DNA of 64,000 nt from Panopea generosa (lineage: Eukaryota; Mollusca; Bivalvia; Adapedonta; Hiatellidae): NCBI GenBank assembly GCA_029582155.1, contig CM055905.1, forward strand, positions 5,892,062 to 5,956,061, given 5' to 3'. The notes beneath the pieces are model-generated. The model made no database searches. It was not told where the DNA came from and worked only from the letters and a program-made list of their open reading frames with translations. Shown here piece by piece: positions 1 through 13,105 of the stretch (position 1 is the stretch's first letter; every line of letters starts with the position of its first letter). The translations under genes were made by a program, and so were the position numbers.

Positions 1-628
1 ATAAATGGATACATGTCTGACCAAAGATGTGTCATCATGAATCTAGATGCAACAAAAATCCATGAAAACAACAATTTCAGACAATTATAATTTTAACATG
101 TTTTTATTCTTTGAAATAAGGGAATATTACAATTATTTGTTCGAAAAAAAATTTCATATAAAAAAAACATACTTTTTGGAGAGGGGAATGGGACTGATAT
201 TACAGGTTTTGTGGTTAATTAAACCTTCTTTTTTATTCAAAGTAAAATGAGGCAATAGTTTTAAAACATTCACCTAAAACTTGAAATATATCTAAAGCGG
301 AGATTCGCAACGCAGCCAAATTATCTTTTGTTTATCGCCTTAGATAAACTGCAAATGGTCGTTATATCATATAAATTTTTCCTCTAATTATCTTCATGTT
401 CATCGAAGGAAATAAAGTATCTACGGACGGTATCTATAGTATACTCTTTCAGCCATATTACAGTCAAATGAAATAAAATTCCCAAAAATTGGAAGTTAAT
501 ATATGTTCTCAGATATATCATTGCTCCAGGGTATTTGGATAAGAATACGACATAAATGGTGCATAAATATGACACCGATTCTTCTTTTGTAATTTCCAAT
601 TTTTACCTTTTTGAGGACCCTCTGGACT
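1..628. other. AT-rich stretch, nothing recognised
   Basis: No conserved open frame, RNA gene or repeat unit is visible. Short open frames here are uninterrupted only by chance in AT-rich DNA and show no domain motif. Confidence 0.5.
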
Positions 629-630
629 AA

Positions 631-978
631 GTCACGGCTAGATTTCTTGAATCTGCCAACCAATAAATGAAGTTATTCTCAGTACAGTGTATAATTTATA
701 ACTATAGGCCTTGTTTTACAGATCTCATAGCTAGATTTTTATATGTTAACCAATAAATGAAGTTATCAGTATAGTGTCTAATATGTAACAATATACCCTG
801 TCTTACAGATCTCACGGCTAGATTTCTGTATATATGTCAATCAATAAATGAAGATATTCTCAGTATAGTGTCTAGTATTTAACTATAGGCCATGTCTAAT
901 ACAGATCTCATGGCTAGATTTCTATATGTCAACCAATAAATGAAGATATTCTCAGTATAGTGTCTAATATTTTACTAA
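631..978 (+). repeat. 91-bp tandem repeat, four copies (left array)
   Basis: Four units, each with the core CAATAAATGAAG (at 661, 751, 842 and 934), give a 90-92 bp period. Each unit runs from a CACGGCTAGATTTC-like start through the core to CTATAGGCC and ACAGATCTCA. The same unit occurs in opposite orientation at 3851-4003, so the two arrays bracket about 2.9 kb. I infer terminal or subterminal repeats of one mobile element; no transposase is visible between them. Confidence 0.85.
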
Positions 979-2465
979 GATAAAACATTAAGTTGACAGG
1001 AAAGATACATAAAAATAATGGAGATTAAGATCATTGAAAAAAAAACTAGTACAATAATCACCCGTCCGGCTCGGTTGTATACAAAACGTATACATAGCTA
1101 CTAGTCAAGCCCATACCCTTTCACGGCAACCAGCATAGCAGGGTGAGTGACCCCAGTAGCGGGGCTCTAAATATCTTAGCTTCAACTGTGTCCTTTTGGA
1201 TATTTAACTGTTGCCGTTTTGTAGCTGTTGCTGCTGCTGCTGTTTTCTATGTTGATGGTGTTGTTGTTGTTGTTATTGTTTTGTTGTTGTTGTAACTGCT
1301 GATGTTGTTGTTTGTTATTGTTGTAGTTGACGAATGAAAATAAATAAAAAATAATTTTTACTTTACGTCGGCACGACATATAAACAGTAAACAAGCCTTT
1401 GTTGCCGTTGAATTGGATGTTTTATTGTCACATGTGATGCGCTTATATTGTATTCACAATAAATGTACATGTATTGCCAATTTGGCTATTTGATTGTGTT
1501 CTATTTTGTTACTTATACAGTAAAAAGGTAGAGCAAAAATGACGCATGTATCCGACATACCTAAACGCCATTTATAAACATACTCCAATAATAACAAGGT
1601 GTAAGTAACCTTGGCGCTATTTTGTATCACCGATATTGTGTATGCAAGTCATTGCAAACATACCCCCACTGAGACTGGTTTCCCCTGGTAAACGTAAACA
1701 TATTTGTGAATGCATTGTATTGTCTTTCAACACTGCGCCTCACTAAGAATGCATTGTTCTCTATCCTATGAATCCATAAATAGCGAATTGTAAATATGTT
1801 TGTCACCTGGTTTCTCTTCCAAGTTGTTTTCATTTTTTGTCAAACGAATTGTGAATATCAATATGTGCGTACAGTTATCATGCGCTGCATGCTCGACAGC
1901 TGATCAATCTAATCTCATAGCATTCATTGGGTTTAACCAAGGACTTGTATAGACTCTGTATAATTCATTGGGTTTAACGGCTACTAATTATTATCAAGGT
2001 GCACTCGTACCCCGGTTAGCAACGACACACATGTGGCGGTGTGCACTCTTGTAAACAAACCACTGAATATGGCAATGGCACATTATACAGAACTAAATTA
2101 TTATGTTTACTACAATTTGGCGTGCCTTACTTAATGACAATGCCATACAAAACTATATGCACTTGAGTGGTTATATCAACCTGTGGTATCATTTATTATT
2201 TGGTATTATTCACCAATGCATTGACATTGTTTTAATAATACATATAAAAACGCACAGAAACAGTGTTGTATTAGTATCGATGCGATTCGACTCCACTAAT
2301 AATAATGTCCGGTGATCTGTCGCGTATATTAAAATTCATTTGCATTTTAAATACCTAGCAATATTACCTTGGATAAATTTTTGTTTGTCCGGGCGTATAT
2401 TAACCCCTGTACTACATGTCCCAAAGCTATGTGTGTAAATGATGTGAACATATGTGGCTCTTTTA
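979..2465. other. Interior between inverted 91-bp arrays, no gene seen
   Basis: This stretch holds a TTG/CTG low-complexity patch (1221-1330) and a short direct repeat of ATTCATTGGGTTTAAC near 1925 and 1965. No coding region with recognisable motifs was found on either strand. Confidence 0.5.
1221..1330. repeat. TTG/CTG trinucleotide low-complexity tract
   Basis: Interrupted TTG and CTG triplets. Read on the minus strand they give an artificial Gln/Asn-rich open frame, which I do not call a gene. Confidence 0.85.
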
Positions 2466-2785
2466 TTTGATTGAATTGTTGATTGATTAATTGATTGATT
2501 GATTGATTGATTGGATATTTGGTGTCATTTAATGCCATCAATGGCTAACTGACGATCAGTAAACCTAACCACTCTTTCTTCGGATCCTGTTAGGCTAACC
2601 AGTACTCGAGCACATCCATCTCCACAAGTAAGTGTTAATTTCCATCACTTGAACCAGCGTTAATGGACGAATGGTAATGAGACTCAATGTCGTTTATCAA
2701 ACATAACGGAGACTGTAGCCGTGCGGGGATCCGATAGTGAGACGATAGTGAGACGCGCTATACCGACCGAGTTAATCGTACCCGG
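2466..2785 (-). mobile_element. tRNA-derived SINE, family A, near full length
   Basis: On the minus strand a tRNA-like head starts near 2785 (GCCGGGTACGATTAACTCGG), followed by a body shared with copies at 15553-15739, 20104-20263 and 35554-35812. The 3' end is a (AATC)n tail, visible on the plus strand as repeated GATT at 2466-2514. SINEs depend on LINE machinery and are transcribed by RNA polymerase III from the head. This head is degenerate in box B, so it is probably an old copy. Confidence 0.75.
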
Positions 2786-3850
2786 CTGTGTTGTGTTTGG
2801 GTGGCTTTATTGAACTATAAATACTCTCCGTAACACTATCCGACTGTTTACTACCCGGGGTATATAGGTTAATCGTTCTAATTGTATTGTGGTGTATATA
2901 ATCGACACTGACACATACCGGGAAGTCTTCCTGGATCTAGATTATAGCAATATATAAGTGGGAATATAAAAAAAACAAGGTGTTTATTATATGGTATTTA
3001 TTTGTATGGTGAAACTTTCCACATATATTTCTTCCTAGTTCCTTGTCTGATAATATCAATGTATTGTTATACCATCGTCAGCTGTAGTCATATTACTATA
3101 TGTTTTAAATGTTTTTACATAGCTTGTTTATTTTTTCACGACTTTGCTGTTGTGTATATTTAACCCGTTTGGTTAAGTTTAAAGTTTAGAGTTTAAAGTT
3201 TAAGTTTAGTTTGAATTTATTTATTTTACTTCGATTGTAACCCGTTTGGTAATCAACGACTTTGCCATGTTGCTTTATAAATAAGTCTAATATCGATCTA
3301 ATTACAAATGCTTTAAAACTTCCCTGTCTTTGTTAACAGCTAGACATTGCTACCTGCAATTACTTTATATATATTTAAACTACGTTGAAGAATCGATAAT
3401 CTAGGGGGCGTTTTCGCACACAGTAGCTGGAAATCCCCTAAAGTCCACAATGTGATTCATATTATGATAGAAATTAAGGTCAAGCATAGACATTTCACGT
3501 GCACGTGTATGTGCAATTTGAACAATAAGACCTTGAGTGTGCAGCATGATATGACAATAAATAAGTAATCAGTCGTTATGTATATACATGTTTAAAAGAG
3601 AAAGTAGGCTAAAATGAAAAAATGAATGCAATTCTTGTGAAAACGTTATTTATTGGCCCCGAAAAGTAACGCCAAACTCGGATTTTCCAAGAAAGCTAAT
3701 TTTAGAAAATTGATTTGCGCTGTTGGTAGTTTTGTTGCGTATATTATCAGGGATAAATGCAAAAACTTGAATTAAAGAATATATCTTTTAGAGAAAGTTG
3801 TTTATTTTGGGTGCCTAAATAAAAAAAACAGCTATGTCTAATATGCAATA
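2786..3850. other. AT-rich interior, nothing recognised
   Basis: Apart from imperfect GTTTAAAGTTTA-like repeats near 3172-3215, I see no structure or coding signal. Confidence 0.5.
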
Positions 3851-4003
3851 GTAGGGCCTGCAAAAATAAATATATCTTCATTTATTAGTGGGCAGATTCA
3901 AGAAATCTAGCCGTGAGATCTGTAAGACAGGGCCTATAGTTAAATATTAGACACTACACTGAGAATATCTTCATTTATTGGTGGGCAAATTCAAGAAATC
4001 TAG
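3851..4003 (-). repeat. 91-bp repeat, inverted right array
   Basis: Two partial units with CTTCATTTATT at 3878 and 3970 (92-bp spacing). They are the reverse complement of the units at 631-978, including CTAGCCGTGAGATCTGTAAG and GGCCTATAG. Confidence 0.85.
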
Positions 4004-6317
4004 CAACACCGCGTATACTGGTGGAAAGGACATGTGAATGCATACAACATTTAGTGTTGATACTAAAGTCTGTACATGAATATCCAGATTTGTCTGCCAT
4101 TTATAGTGGGTTGTGATCAAATACAATAATATTCAGCAGCTTTCATTATTTAAATAATGTCCGTCCGAGCAACATTGGGTGACAAGCTACGACTGTTTGG
4201 GTATTTATTGTTGAGTTTTCAACTAATTGATATCGTATGTATCGGCCACACAATTTTAATGATTCTAACTACTTATTGGCAGTATATCAAATTGTTGTTG
4301 AAATGGGAATTGTCATAAGCTAACAGTAAAACAAGTTTCTTATATTGTGAATGCCTAATGATGATTTTAAATAATGAATAACGTATGTATCATTCAATTT
4401 CTAACCATAGAACCGTGCTTGAAGCATTGCATTACTCAACCCACAGATCCCTGACGAAGCTATAGCAATATTTTTTTCAGTTGCAATATGGATTGATACC
4501 AATTTAGAGCTAATAAGTGTATCGTTGCCCATAATTCATTAGAACTATACAAGATTATTTTCAATAGTCACGTATGCATCAAGGAACTTGCGTCAATTCT
4601 TTGACATCGGCTTAACGTTGTACATAAGTTAATATGGTAAAAAAAATATCATTGTGTACTGTTGGCGCATGTAGTTATCTTTTGAAAATTAAGTTTTACT
4701 CTTTTACTATACGTTCAACGGTTATGATAGAAGATTACCAGAGATTTATGAACACACGATTAACTTTCGGCATGGAAGTATATAAACCCGACATAGATAT
4801 TATCATTAACTGATGAGCTCCTAAAAGTGTTTTAGGATATATTGGCAGGAGGTAGGAATGGGTGGCCGTACTGGACAACATTATGTCGATCTAATAATAC
4901 ACTTACAAAAGATCACTAACGAAAACGGTAGCAGACGATTAAAAAAAATATGAAAATAACAGATATTCCAAAGTCGAGGCAATGCGGAGAAAGACAATGT
5001 TATGTGTGTGGCTGCATTATTTGCCAAAGGAAATGTTAGTGTACAGGCAGCATTTAGTTTAAACACTATTTTGTTCACATCTTATTATCCGTTTTCTACT
5101 TATAAAGTACAAGCAACATTTCTGCTACAGACATAATATTTATTAAACTTTAATAGCGATGAATATTGTCAAGTATTGGTTTGTCTAATTTAAATACACA
5201 CTTTGACAGGAAATGTCACTTTCTCGGAACATAATGCGTATTTGCCTACCCTGATAAGTATTTCCTTTCAATTTACCGCGTAGAGCTTCCATCCACAGTG
5301 TTTCTATTCAACTTGAAAGGTGCGCGTCACGTGATAACTGTCAAACACGATTTGAAAGTAGGATTGTATGTAAAAACTTAGTTATTTAAGTGTTAAATGT
5401 GCGGTTTTGTGGATTTTTTTGCAGTATGGACATATATAAAGTATTTTTTAACAACCGGTAAGAGTTTTTGCTAATGATATTACATATTTTTAATCAATAC
5501 GAGTGTTTTGGTCTCCGCACTGAAATCGGTGCGGAAAATCCACCCATAAAAAAGCGGATGGAGTATGCACGTAGAGGACGATCAAATAAAAAAATATAAA
5601 AATCGTTCGAAGACGTGCTTTGATATGCACTAACGCTCCATTGTGCTGATACTTTATAACATCATAATTATGTAGACATTGTACAACCTGAGCAGCTGTG
5701 CCAATGGCGGAGATAGACTATTTTAAAAGTTTATTTTAACAATATTTTTTGTTGTCTGACGATTATCACACCGGAAGTGCTAATGATGATGCGCATGCGC
5801 ACTGACATTTTTCATGGGGCTGAAGGATCTCACGCTTCACCGGCCGGACCCCTTTGATTAGCCACACATGAATTTAGCCTGCGACAAAGACTCATATGTC
5901 CCATGTCTTTCTTCAACTATAAATGATTTTCTGTTAAGCTACGAACTGACTTAAAATTTGTATACAAAATATCACGATATTAGTTGGCAATTTACCTGAA
6001 TGCATTTTCCCTGTTGTTCTCCTTCCAAAATTAGCTTTCAAAGCGCTTGGCTGACCGAGATTGCAATCGGAATTTTCTGTCTATTTCGTAGAAAATGGTA
6101 AGAAATGGATATGCGCAGTGTGTAGTCTAGTTACGGAAAAGGCCGAGCACTCTTCGGATTGAAACATGCGCAGAGCGGGTGCAACGATGCCTGTTTTTTC
6201 GGAAACACACACCAAAAGTGAGAGTGAAAGGTGTCTCTCACAACACTATGGGGACATTTGCGGCAACCCAAAATAAATGTGTTATGCGCACACTCATTAA
6301 AATAAGCGACCGTAAAA
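4004..6317. other. No gene or repeat recognised
   Basis: AT-rich DNA. Short open frames on both strands lack any motif I recognise and have no splice-framed pattern. Confidence 0.45.
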
Positions 6318-6360
6318 GTGGGGACATGGACATGTCCCAACAAAAATGTCATGTCCCCAC
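6318..6360. repeat. Inverted repeat around GTGGGGACATG
   Basis: GTGGGGACATG at 6318-6328 and its exact reverse complement CATGTCCCCAC at 6350-6360 are 21 bp apart, with another GACATGTCCC between them. A hairpin is possible. It may be the end of a small dispersed element, but I see no partner copy in the window. Confidence 0.6.
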
Positions 6361-6411
6361 AATGTTGGTTTTTTACTGGATAAATGTCCTCACATCTACG
6401 GAATTACAATA

Positions 6412-6442
6412 CCTCTCTATCTCTCTCTCTCTCTCTCTCCCT

Positions 6443-6497
<55 letters not shown>
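6412..6497. repeat. (CT)n microsatellite
   Basis: A nearly pure CT tract with one CCCT-rich interruption. It creates three overlapping artificial Leu/Ser open frames in the region. Confidence 0.97.
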
Positions 6498-6501
<4 letters not shown>

Positions 6502-6880
6502 CAGCTAACGAGGGAACGGCTGCCCATAACACCCACCCACCCACACCGGGGAAATTTCAAACGTCAGTCTGATGCTGCATTCTAAAATGTTCTTGTGAAA
6601 ATGGAATTCTCTGATGCTAATCCTTATGGTGATAAATTGTCTAATTTTTTTTGTATTACCATTGTCCTTATACTGATCCAGTCCGTGACAGGTTTGGTGA
6701 AAAAAAGCAAGCTTTATATCTACATAGCTCAGTTTAATTTTGAGAAAATACACAGTGATATATTATACCAACGTTTTCATTAAAACTTGCTTCGATTTGT
6801 ATTTATGTACTTTTCCAAAGAGGTTATGTACACTAAACAGGTGTCATTGTACAAAGAATGACAGCTAGTATTACGCATAC

Positions 6881-7178
6881 TATTATAAAACTCTGACAAT
6901 TTCTTTTGAATAAATGTAATAGATATGCACACAAACTGCGCAAATTAAACAAAAAGCGTATGTTTATAGTATATATTTATGCAGACGTTAATATATTTCC
7001 ATATTTGGTTTCAAATTAAAAACATAAAATATCTGAATGTGTCGTACTTAAATGATTTTAAATATCTTTTATAACGATTTTGTTGCTGAGTATTCTCTTA
7101 CTAGAATTAGACTTCATTCATTACAAAATTAAACCTAAATGAAATGTGTATATATGAGACATGAGCATCGCATTCTCG

Positions 7179-7225
<47 letters not shown>

Positions 7226-7520
7226 TATAAAACTCTGACAATTTCTTTTGAATAAATGTAATAGATATGCACACAAACTGCGCAAATTAAACAAAAAGCG
7301 TATGTTTATAGTATATATTTATGCAGACGTTAATATATTTCCATATTTGGTTTCAAATTAAAAACATAAAATATCTGAATGTGTCGTACTTAAATGATTT
7401 TAAATATCTTTTATAACGATTTTGTTGCTGAGTATTCTCTTACTAGAATTAGACTTCATTCATTACAAAATTAAACCTAAATGAAATGTGTATATATGAG
7501 ACATGAGCATCGCATTCTCG

Positions 7521-7576
<56 letters not shown>
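6881..7576. repeat. 342-bp tandem duplication ending in (TGTC)n
   Basis: Two nearly identical copies start with TATTATAAAACTCTGAC at 6881 and 7223. Each ends in a TCTG/TGTC microsatellite (7179-7222 and 7521-7576). The second tract is longer. The identity over about 300 bp of unique sequence suggests a recent duplication or an assembly artefact at the microsatellite. Confidence 0.92.
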
Positions 7577-7577
<1 letters not shown>

Positions 7578-7799
7578 TAATCACTTATTTTTATTTCTCT
7601 GTCGTCTATCATTAGGTGTTCTAATATTATTTCATACCATAATGTTATCATGTTGTTGATGATATTTCTATTTATCGTCGCCACCGTTTTCTCTATGGGC
7701 GACGCCTCCAGAAGAGTATTAGTAATTTTTAGAGTTTTAGAGGATAGTGCAATGATACAGAATACCTTTTTGTAGTGTCCCCGAGTATTGTACCTCAAG

Positions 7800-10700
7800 T
7801 GACACATTCTACTTGTGTGGTTAACCCGTTTGACATTTAACATACAAAAGACAAATGCTACGTACAAGATAATCTACACATGTAAGGTAACCACACGTTT
7901 GGTACCTTAATTACACAAGACAAAGTATCACATGCTTGATAACTACACTAGACATTGACTACATGTACCTGCATGATAACATCCGTTTTGGGATTTTTAT
8001 TACACAAGACAAGTGCTATCTGCAATATAGACACATATTTGGAACATAAGTTGTACAAAACAAGCACAAAGTGCATGATGACCACCCATTTGATAATTTA
8101 ATTACACAAAACAATCACCAACGGCATGATTACTACGCGTTTGGTATTTAAATTACACAAGACAAGAACAAAGTGTATGATAAGCACAGGTTTGGTACAT
8201 CAAGAATACAAGAAAAGTGTAACCTGCATGATAAGCACGTAGCACGTGTTTGGAATTTAAATTACACAAGACAAGCAGCAACTCCATGAGACCATCCGTT
8301 TTGGTACCTACAATACATTAGACAAGCACCAACTCCAAGAGACCATTCGTTTTGGTGCTTACGCAAGCACAAACTGCATGATAAGCACATGTTTGGTACC
8401 TAACTTACATAAATAACGCATAAGCGGCATGAGAACCACACGTCATGTATGTAAATTACACACGACAACCACCAAAGGCATGAGAACCACGCGTTTGGAC
8501 TCGAGAGCGTTTCATATAATCTCTGAGATTTCATCGCAATCGAGATAAAATAAATTAGTATAAACTAATCTAAATTACACATGACACGCACCGACGGCAT
8601 GAGAAACATGCGTTTGGTACCTAAACTACACAGGACAATCACCAACAGTATAAAATGCACTCATTAGATACCTAAATTACATAAGACAAGCGCTACCCGC
8701 ATGATAAGCACGTGTCTGGTACCTAAATTACATGATTTAAGCATAAACGGCATGAGAACCACGTGTTTTTTTAATTATTTACACACGACTAGCACCAACG
8801 GCATGGGGACCACGCGTTTGGTACCTAAACTACACAAAACAATCACTAACTGCATAATAAGCCCAAGTTTGGTACCTAAACTACAAAGGACAATCGCCAA
8901 CAGCATGGTATCTACACGTTTGGTACCTAAATTACACCATTACATCATCAACGCCATGAAAATCACACGTTTTGTATCTTAATTACATAAGACAAGCTGT
9001 AACTGCATGATAAGCACGTGTATGGTACCTAAAATACACAAGACAGGCACCAACGACATGGGAATCACATGTTTAGTACGTAAATTACAAACGAAAAGGA
9101 CCAACGGCAGGAGAACCGCGCATTTGGTACCTAAATAACAGTAGACAAGAACCAACTGCATGATAAGCACACGTTTGGTACCTAAATTACACAATTAAGT
9201 TATAAACGGCATGATAACCAACCGTTAAGTACGTAAATTACAAACGAAAAGCACCGACATGAGAACCACACGTGTAGAACCTTAATTACACAAAGCACTA
9301 TCAGCATGAGAATCTTACGTTTGGTACCGTTATTACATAAGTCAAGCGCTACCCGCATGATAAGCATGTGCCTGGTACTTTAATTACACAATTAAAACTT
9401 AAACAGCATGATAACCACACGTTTGTTACCTTAATTACGCACGACTAGCACCAACGGCATGCGAACCACGCGTTTGGTACATAAATTACACTCGACAAGT
9501 ACCAATTGCACGATAAGCTCACGTTTGGTACCTAAACTACGCAGGACAATCTCCAACAGCATGATATACACACGTTTTGTACCGAAATTACACCATTATA
9601 TCATCAACGCCATGAAAATCACACGTTTGTATCTGAATTGTACAAGAGAAGCGCTACCTGCATGATAAGCACGTGTTTGGTACCTAAATTACACATGCCA
9701 AGCTCCAACTACATGATAAGCACATAGTTGGTATCTAAAATACACAAGACATGCACCAACGGCACGAAAACCACACGTTCAGTACGTAAAATACACATAC
9801 ACCAATTGCATGCGAAACACGCGTTTCGTACCTAAATTACACACGACAAGCACAAACTGCATGATAAGCACGCGTTTGGTATCTTTATTACAATTACACA
9901 ATAAAAGCACCAACAGCATGATATGCACACATTTGGTACATAAATTACAATAATAATTCATCAACGCCATAAGAATCACACGTTTTGTACCTTAATTACA
10001 TGAGAAAAGCGCCCTCACATGATAAGCACGTGTTTGTTACCTAAATCACATAAGACAAACACAAACTGCATGACAAGCACACGTTTGGTACCTAAATCAC
10101 ACAATTAAATCATAAAAAGGCAAGAGAACCGCACGTAATTTACAAACGACAAACACCGACAGCATGAAAACCACGCGTTTGGTACCTAAATTTCACTAGA
10201 CAAGCACCAACGGCATGATAAGCAGACGTTTGGTATCGAAAATACACAAGAGATGCATCGACGACATTAGAACCATACGTTAAGTACGTTAATTACACAG
10301 GAAAATTACAAACGTCATGAGAACACGCGTTTGTATCTAAATAACACACAACAAGCACCAACTGCATGATAAGCACACGTTAGGTACTTTTATTACACAA
10401 TTAAAGCACCAGCAACATGAGAACCACGTGTTTGGTACTGAGATTACACAACACAAAAGAAGGACCAACTGCATAATAACCACACGTTCGGTACCTACAT
10501 TACATAAGGCAAGCACAAATCACACGATAAGCACAGTTAGGTACCTAAATGACACAATTAACATGTGGTTCTCATGCCGTTAGTGTCTGTCTTTTGTATA
10601 TTAGGTATTTAACGTGTGGTACTTCTGCGGTTGGTGATTGTCTTGTGTTATTTAAGTACCAAACACGTCTCAAGCGCTTATCATGCAGGTAACAATAAAC

Positions 10701-11450
10701 TCGTATAGTTTAGGTACCAAACGTAAGTTTTATCATGATCATGATGGTGCTTGTCTTATGTAATTTAGGTACAAACGTGTGGTTCTCATGCCGTTAGTGC
10801 CTGTCTTTTGTATATTAGGTATCAAACGTGTGGTTCTTCTGCGGTTAGTGCTTGTCTTGTGTAATAACAGTACCAAACACGTCTCAAGTGCTTATCAAAA
10901 CATGCTTGTTTGGTACTTAAATTACACAAGAAAAGTACCAACTGCATGCGAACCACACGTTTGATACCTAAAATACACAAGACAGGTACCAAGGGCATGA
11001 GAACCACACGTCTGGTACCAGATTACACAAGGCAATCACTAACTGCATAATAAGCACACGTTTGGTACCTAAATTACACAATTAAAGCACCAACGGCATG
11101 AAAACCACAGGTTTGATGCCTAAATTGCACACGACATGCCTTACCTGCACGATAAGCACGTGTATGATATTTTAAATACACAAGACAGTCAACAACCGCA
11201 TAAGAGAACCACACGTTTGATACCTAAAATACCCAAGATAAGCACCAACGGCATGATATGAACAGGCTTGGTACCTATATTACACAAGACAAGCATCAAC
11301 TTCATTATATGCACACGATTGGTACTTAAATTACACAATTAAGAACCAACAACATTATAACCACACGTTAGGTATCTTAATTACAAAAGACAAGCGCTAC
11401 CTGTATGATAAGCACGTGTTTGGAACATAAATTACAAGGACAAGCATCAT
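7800..11450. repeat. 51-bp satellite array with higher-order structure
   Basis: About 70 diverged units of roughly 51 bp. A typical unit reads ACACGTTTGGTACCTAAATT, then ACACAAGACAAGCACCAACT, then GCATGATAAGC. Spacing of the GCAT core at 8801, 8852 and 8903 is exactly 51. Matching unit series recur 656 bp apart (8691 with 9347; 8791 with 9447), which is higher-order repeat structure. Because 51 is divisible by 3, the array throws up spurious open frames made of 17-residue repeats. A 72-bp unrelated insert sits at about 8499-8570. Confidence 0.93.
10561..10899 (-). repeat. Inverted block inside the 51-bp satellite
   Basis: Units here are in reverse complement (TTAGGTACCAAACGTGTGG-type order), with normal orientation on both sides. 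The block contains an internal direct repeat of about 110 bp, offset by 210 bp (10571-10690 and 10781-10897). Confidence 0.88.
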
Positions 11451-12945
11451 TTGCAGAAGAAAAATATACATTGCTCGGAAATGAGTAAATTTTTGATGAT
11501 TTTTAAAAAAATATATATATTTTAGAACTTTGACAATATCACCGATTGAAAATGTATTATATCAAATGAGTTTTGCCATGTTTTCATGTTTCTTTCTTGA
11601 GTATCATTCGAAAATGAATTAAGGTTTCGGAAAGAACCCATTGAGGATAAAACCGCATATTTTGTCAATATTGATCAATTTTTAATGCGACTTTAAACAT
11701 TTTATTGGACGAAATATTTCTTTTAACCTTTACCAATAACACCGGTATGAACTTTACCAAAACAGTTATATACACATGAGCGTAGGAGCGGTTCAATTAT
11801 TATGGGGACAACCTAAAGAGAGAGTTTATATGGAAACAAACTGTACAATTTTATTGCATGTATTGTATGAACTAACACGTTTACTGTCGTCTATTTGATG
11901 ACTGTGACGTCACCGTGCGTCGACCAACATTAAAGGGATATTGTAAGTGTGGAACGTACATGATTTCAAGTCCTTGAAAGTGACATGTTTATGTCGTTTC
12001 TTTTTGAAAATTGAAGCATGTTTTAGGATTGCGAAGTTAGTAACATGAAGGAAATATATCAAATTAATGGATAAGATATATAAACGGTATGGAAAATTTT
12101 ATATTAATTATTTATTTCAAGTAACGTTGATGATGCACAGATCTGTACTCTGTCGACAACTATTTTTCCAAACGTTATGGCTAACGCAAACAATTCCGGT
12201 TCGACATAACTATAAAATCAGTCCAGGTTTGATCACTTTCCTTAATTAATGTCATTAATATTATTATTATTATTATTATAGTCATTGTTAAAAAACTCAA
12301 ACAAACAAGCAATACTGCGCGACAGAGCAAACAAGTTAATACATTGCGGAAAGCGGTATATCAAAGAAATAACCGATACAAAACCGGTTTGATGAACCGA
12401 TACGGGTCGCTGATCACACACCAAAGGCATGTTACGTAGCGATAGACACTTCCGAAAAACTCCCTTACTATCCGTAATGGCTTAGTCAAAATTGACCTTC
12501 TTTCGCGCAGCGGGTGACAAATCTGCCGCAAGGCGTATTTCACAGCTTATAGTAAAGCATGATAAGGGTAATTTATACGTCCGATAGAAAATATGTGGAT
12601 CGATTTTTTATTAAATTTTGATATGAAAACCGGTTTTGAACTGTAGAAATCGGTCCGAAAAACGAAAAAACCGGTGATTTTAGAAGCCCTGTTTATGACC
12701 ATTAGTAATTCACATATTTGATCTTGTAGTTAGAATAAACCCGAATGTTGTATCACTGGGCTGATACCACCAATATTAACCGAGTGTTCAAATACAAATT
12801 AAACAGATTGAAAACTGAAATGGATGTTGAAGAAAATATTATTATCAAGCAATGCTTCTAAATTCGTAATGAAAGTGAGTATAGTTAATTAGCACACCAG
12901 GTGTTCCTGTGTGTGTTATAAGAGCACGCGGCACACGTCTAGAAT
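11451..12945. other. Region without recognised genes
   Basis: Contains a TATATATA patch (about 11508-11520), an isolated TGACGTCA (CRE-like octamer) near 11905 and two AAACCGG-rich patches near 12380 and 12610-12690. No supported coding or RNA feature. Confidence 0.45.
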
Positions 12946-13105
12946 TGGCAATATTTAAGACGCCAGTTTGAGAGGTTGCGGGTTAGATCATCGCTCGATA
13001 CCAGTAGAGACCATATGCGAGTCACTTGGTTCTCATTGCTATGTTCCTTTATACCACAGACAGACGGTGTATGCGTCTGTCTTCAGAGCACATTGATAAA
13101 GAATC
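12946..13105 (+). mobile_element. Degenerate tRNA-SINE fragment, family E
   Basis: GAGGTTGCGGGTTAGATCAT resembles a decayed box B. It is followed by ATGCGAGTCACTTGGTTCTC, shared in outline with 21260-21420, 30098-30170 and 35310-35420. Box A is not convincing, so this is an old or partial copy. Confidence 0.45.

Noticed and set aside
1182-1394. Gln/Asn-rich minus-strand open frame
   Set aside because: Translation of interrupted trinucleotide repeats, with no other support.
6179-6585. Leu/Ser-rich open frames across the CT tract
   Set aside because: They are products of the microsatellite read in three frames; no coding signal outside it.
8701-9979. Open frames with 17-residue repeats (L-V-P-K-L-H type)
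   Set aside because: They arise because the satellite unit is 51 bp, a multiple of 3; both strands show such frames, and they break randomly.
11900-11912. CRE-like TGACGTCA as a promoter site
   Set aside because: An isolated octamer with no gene nearby; expected by chance at this scale.
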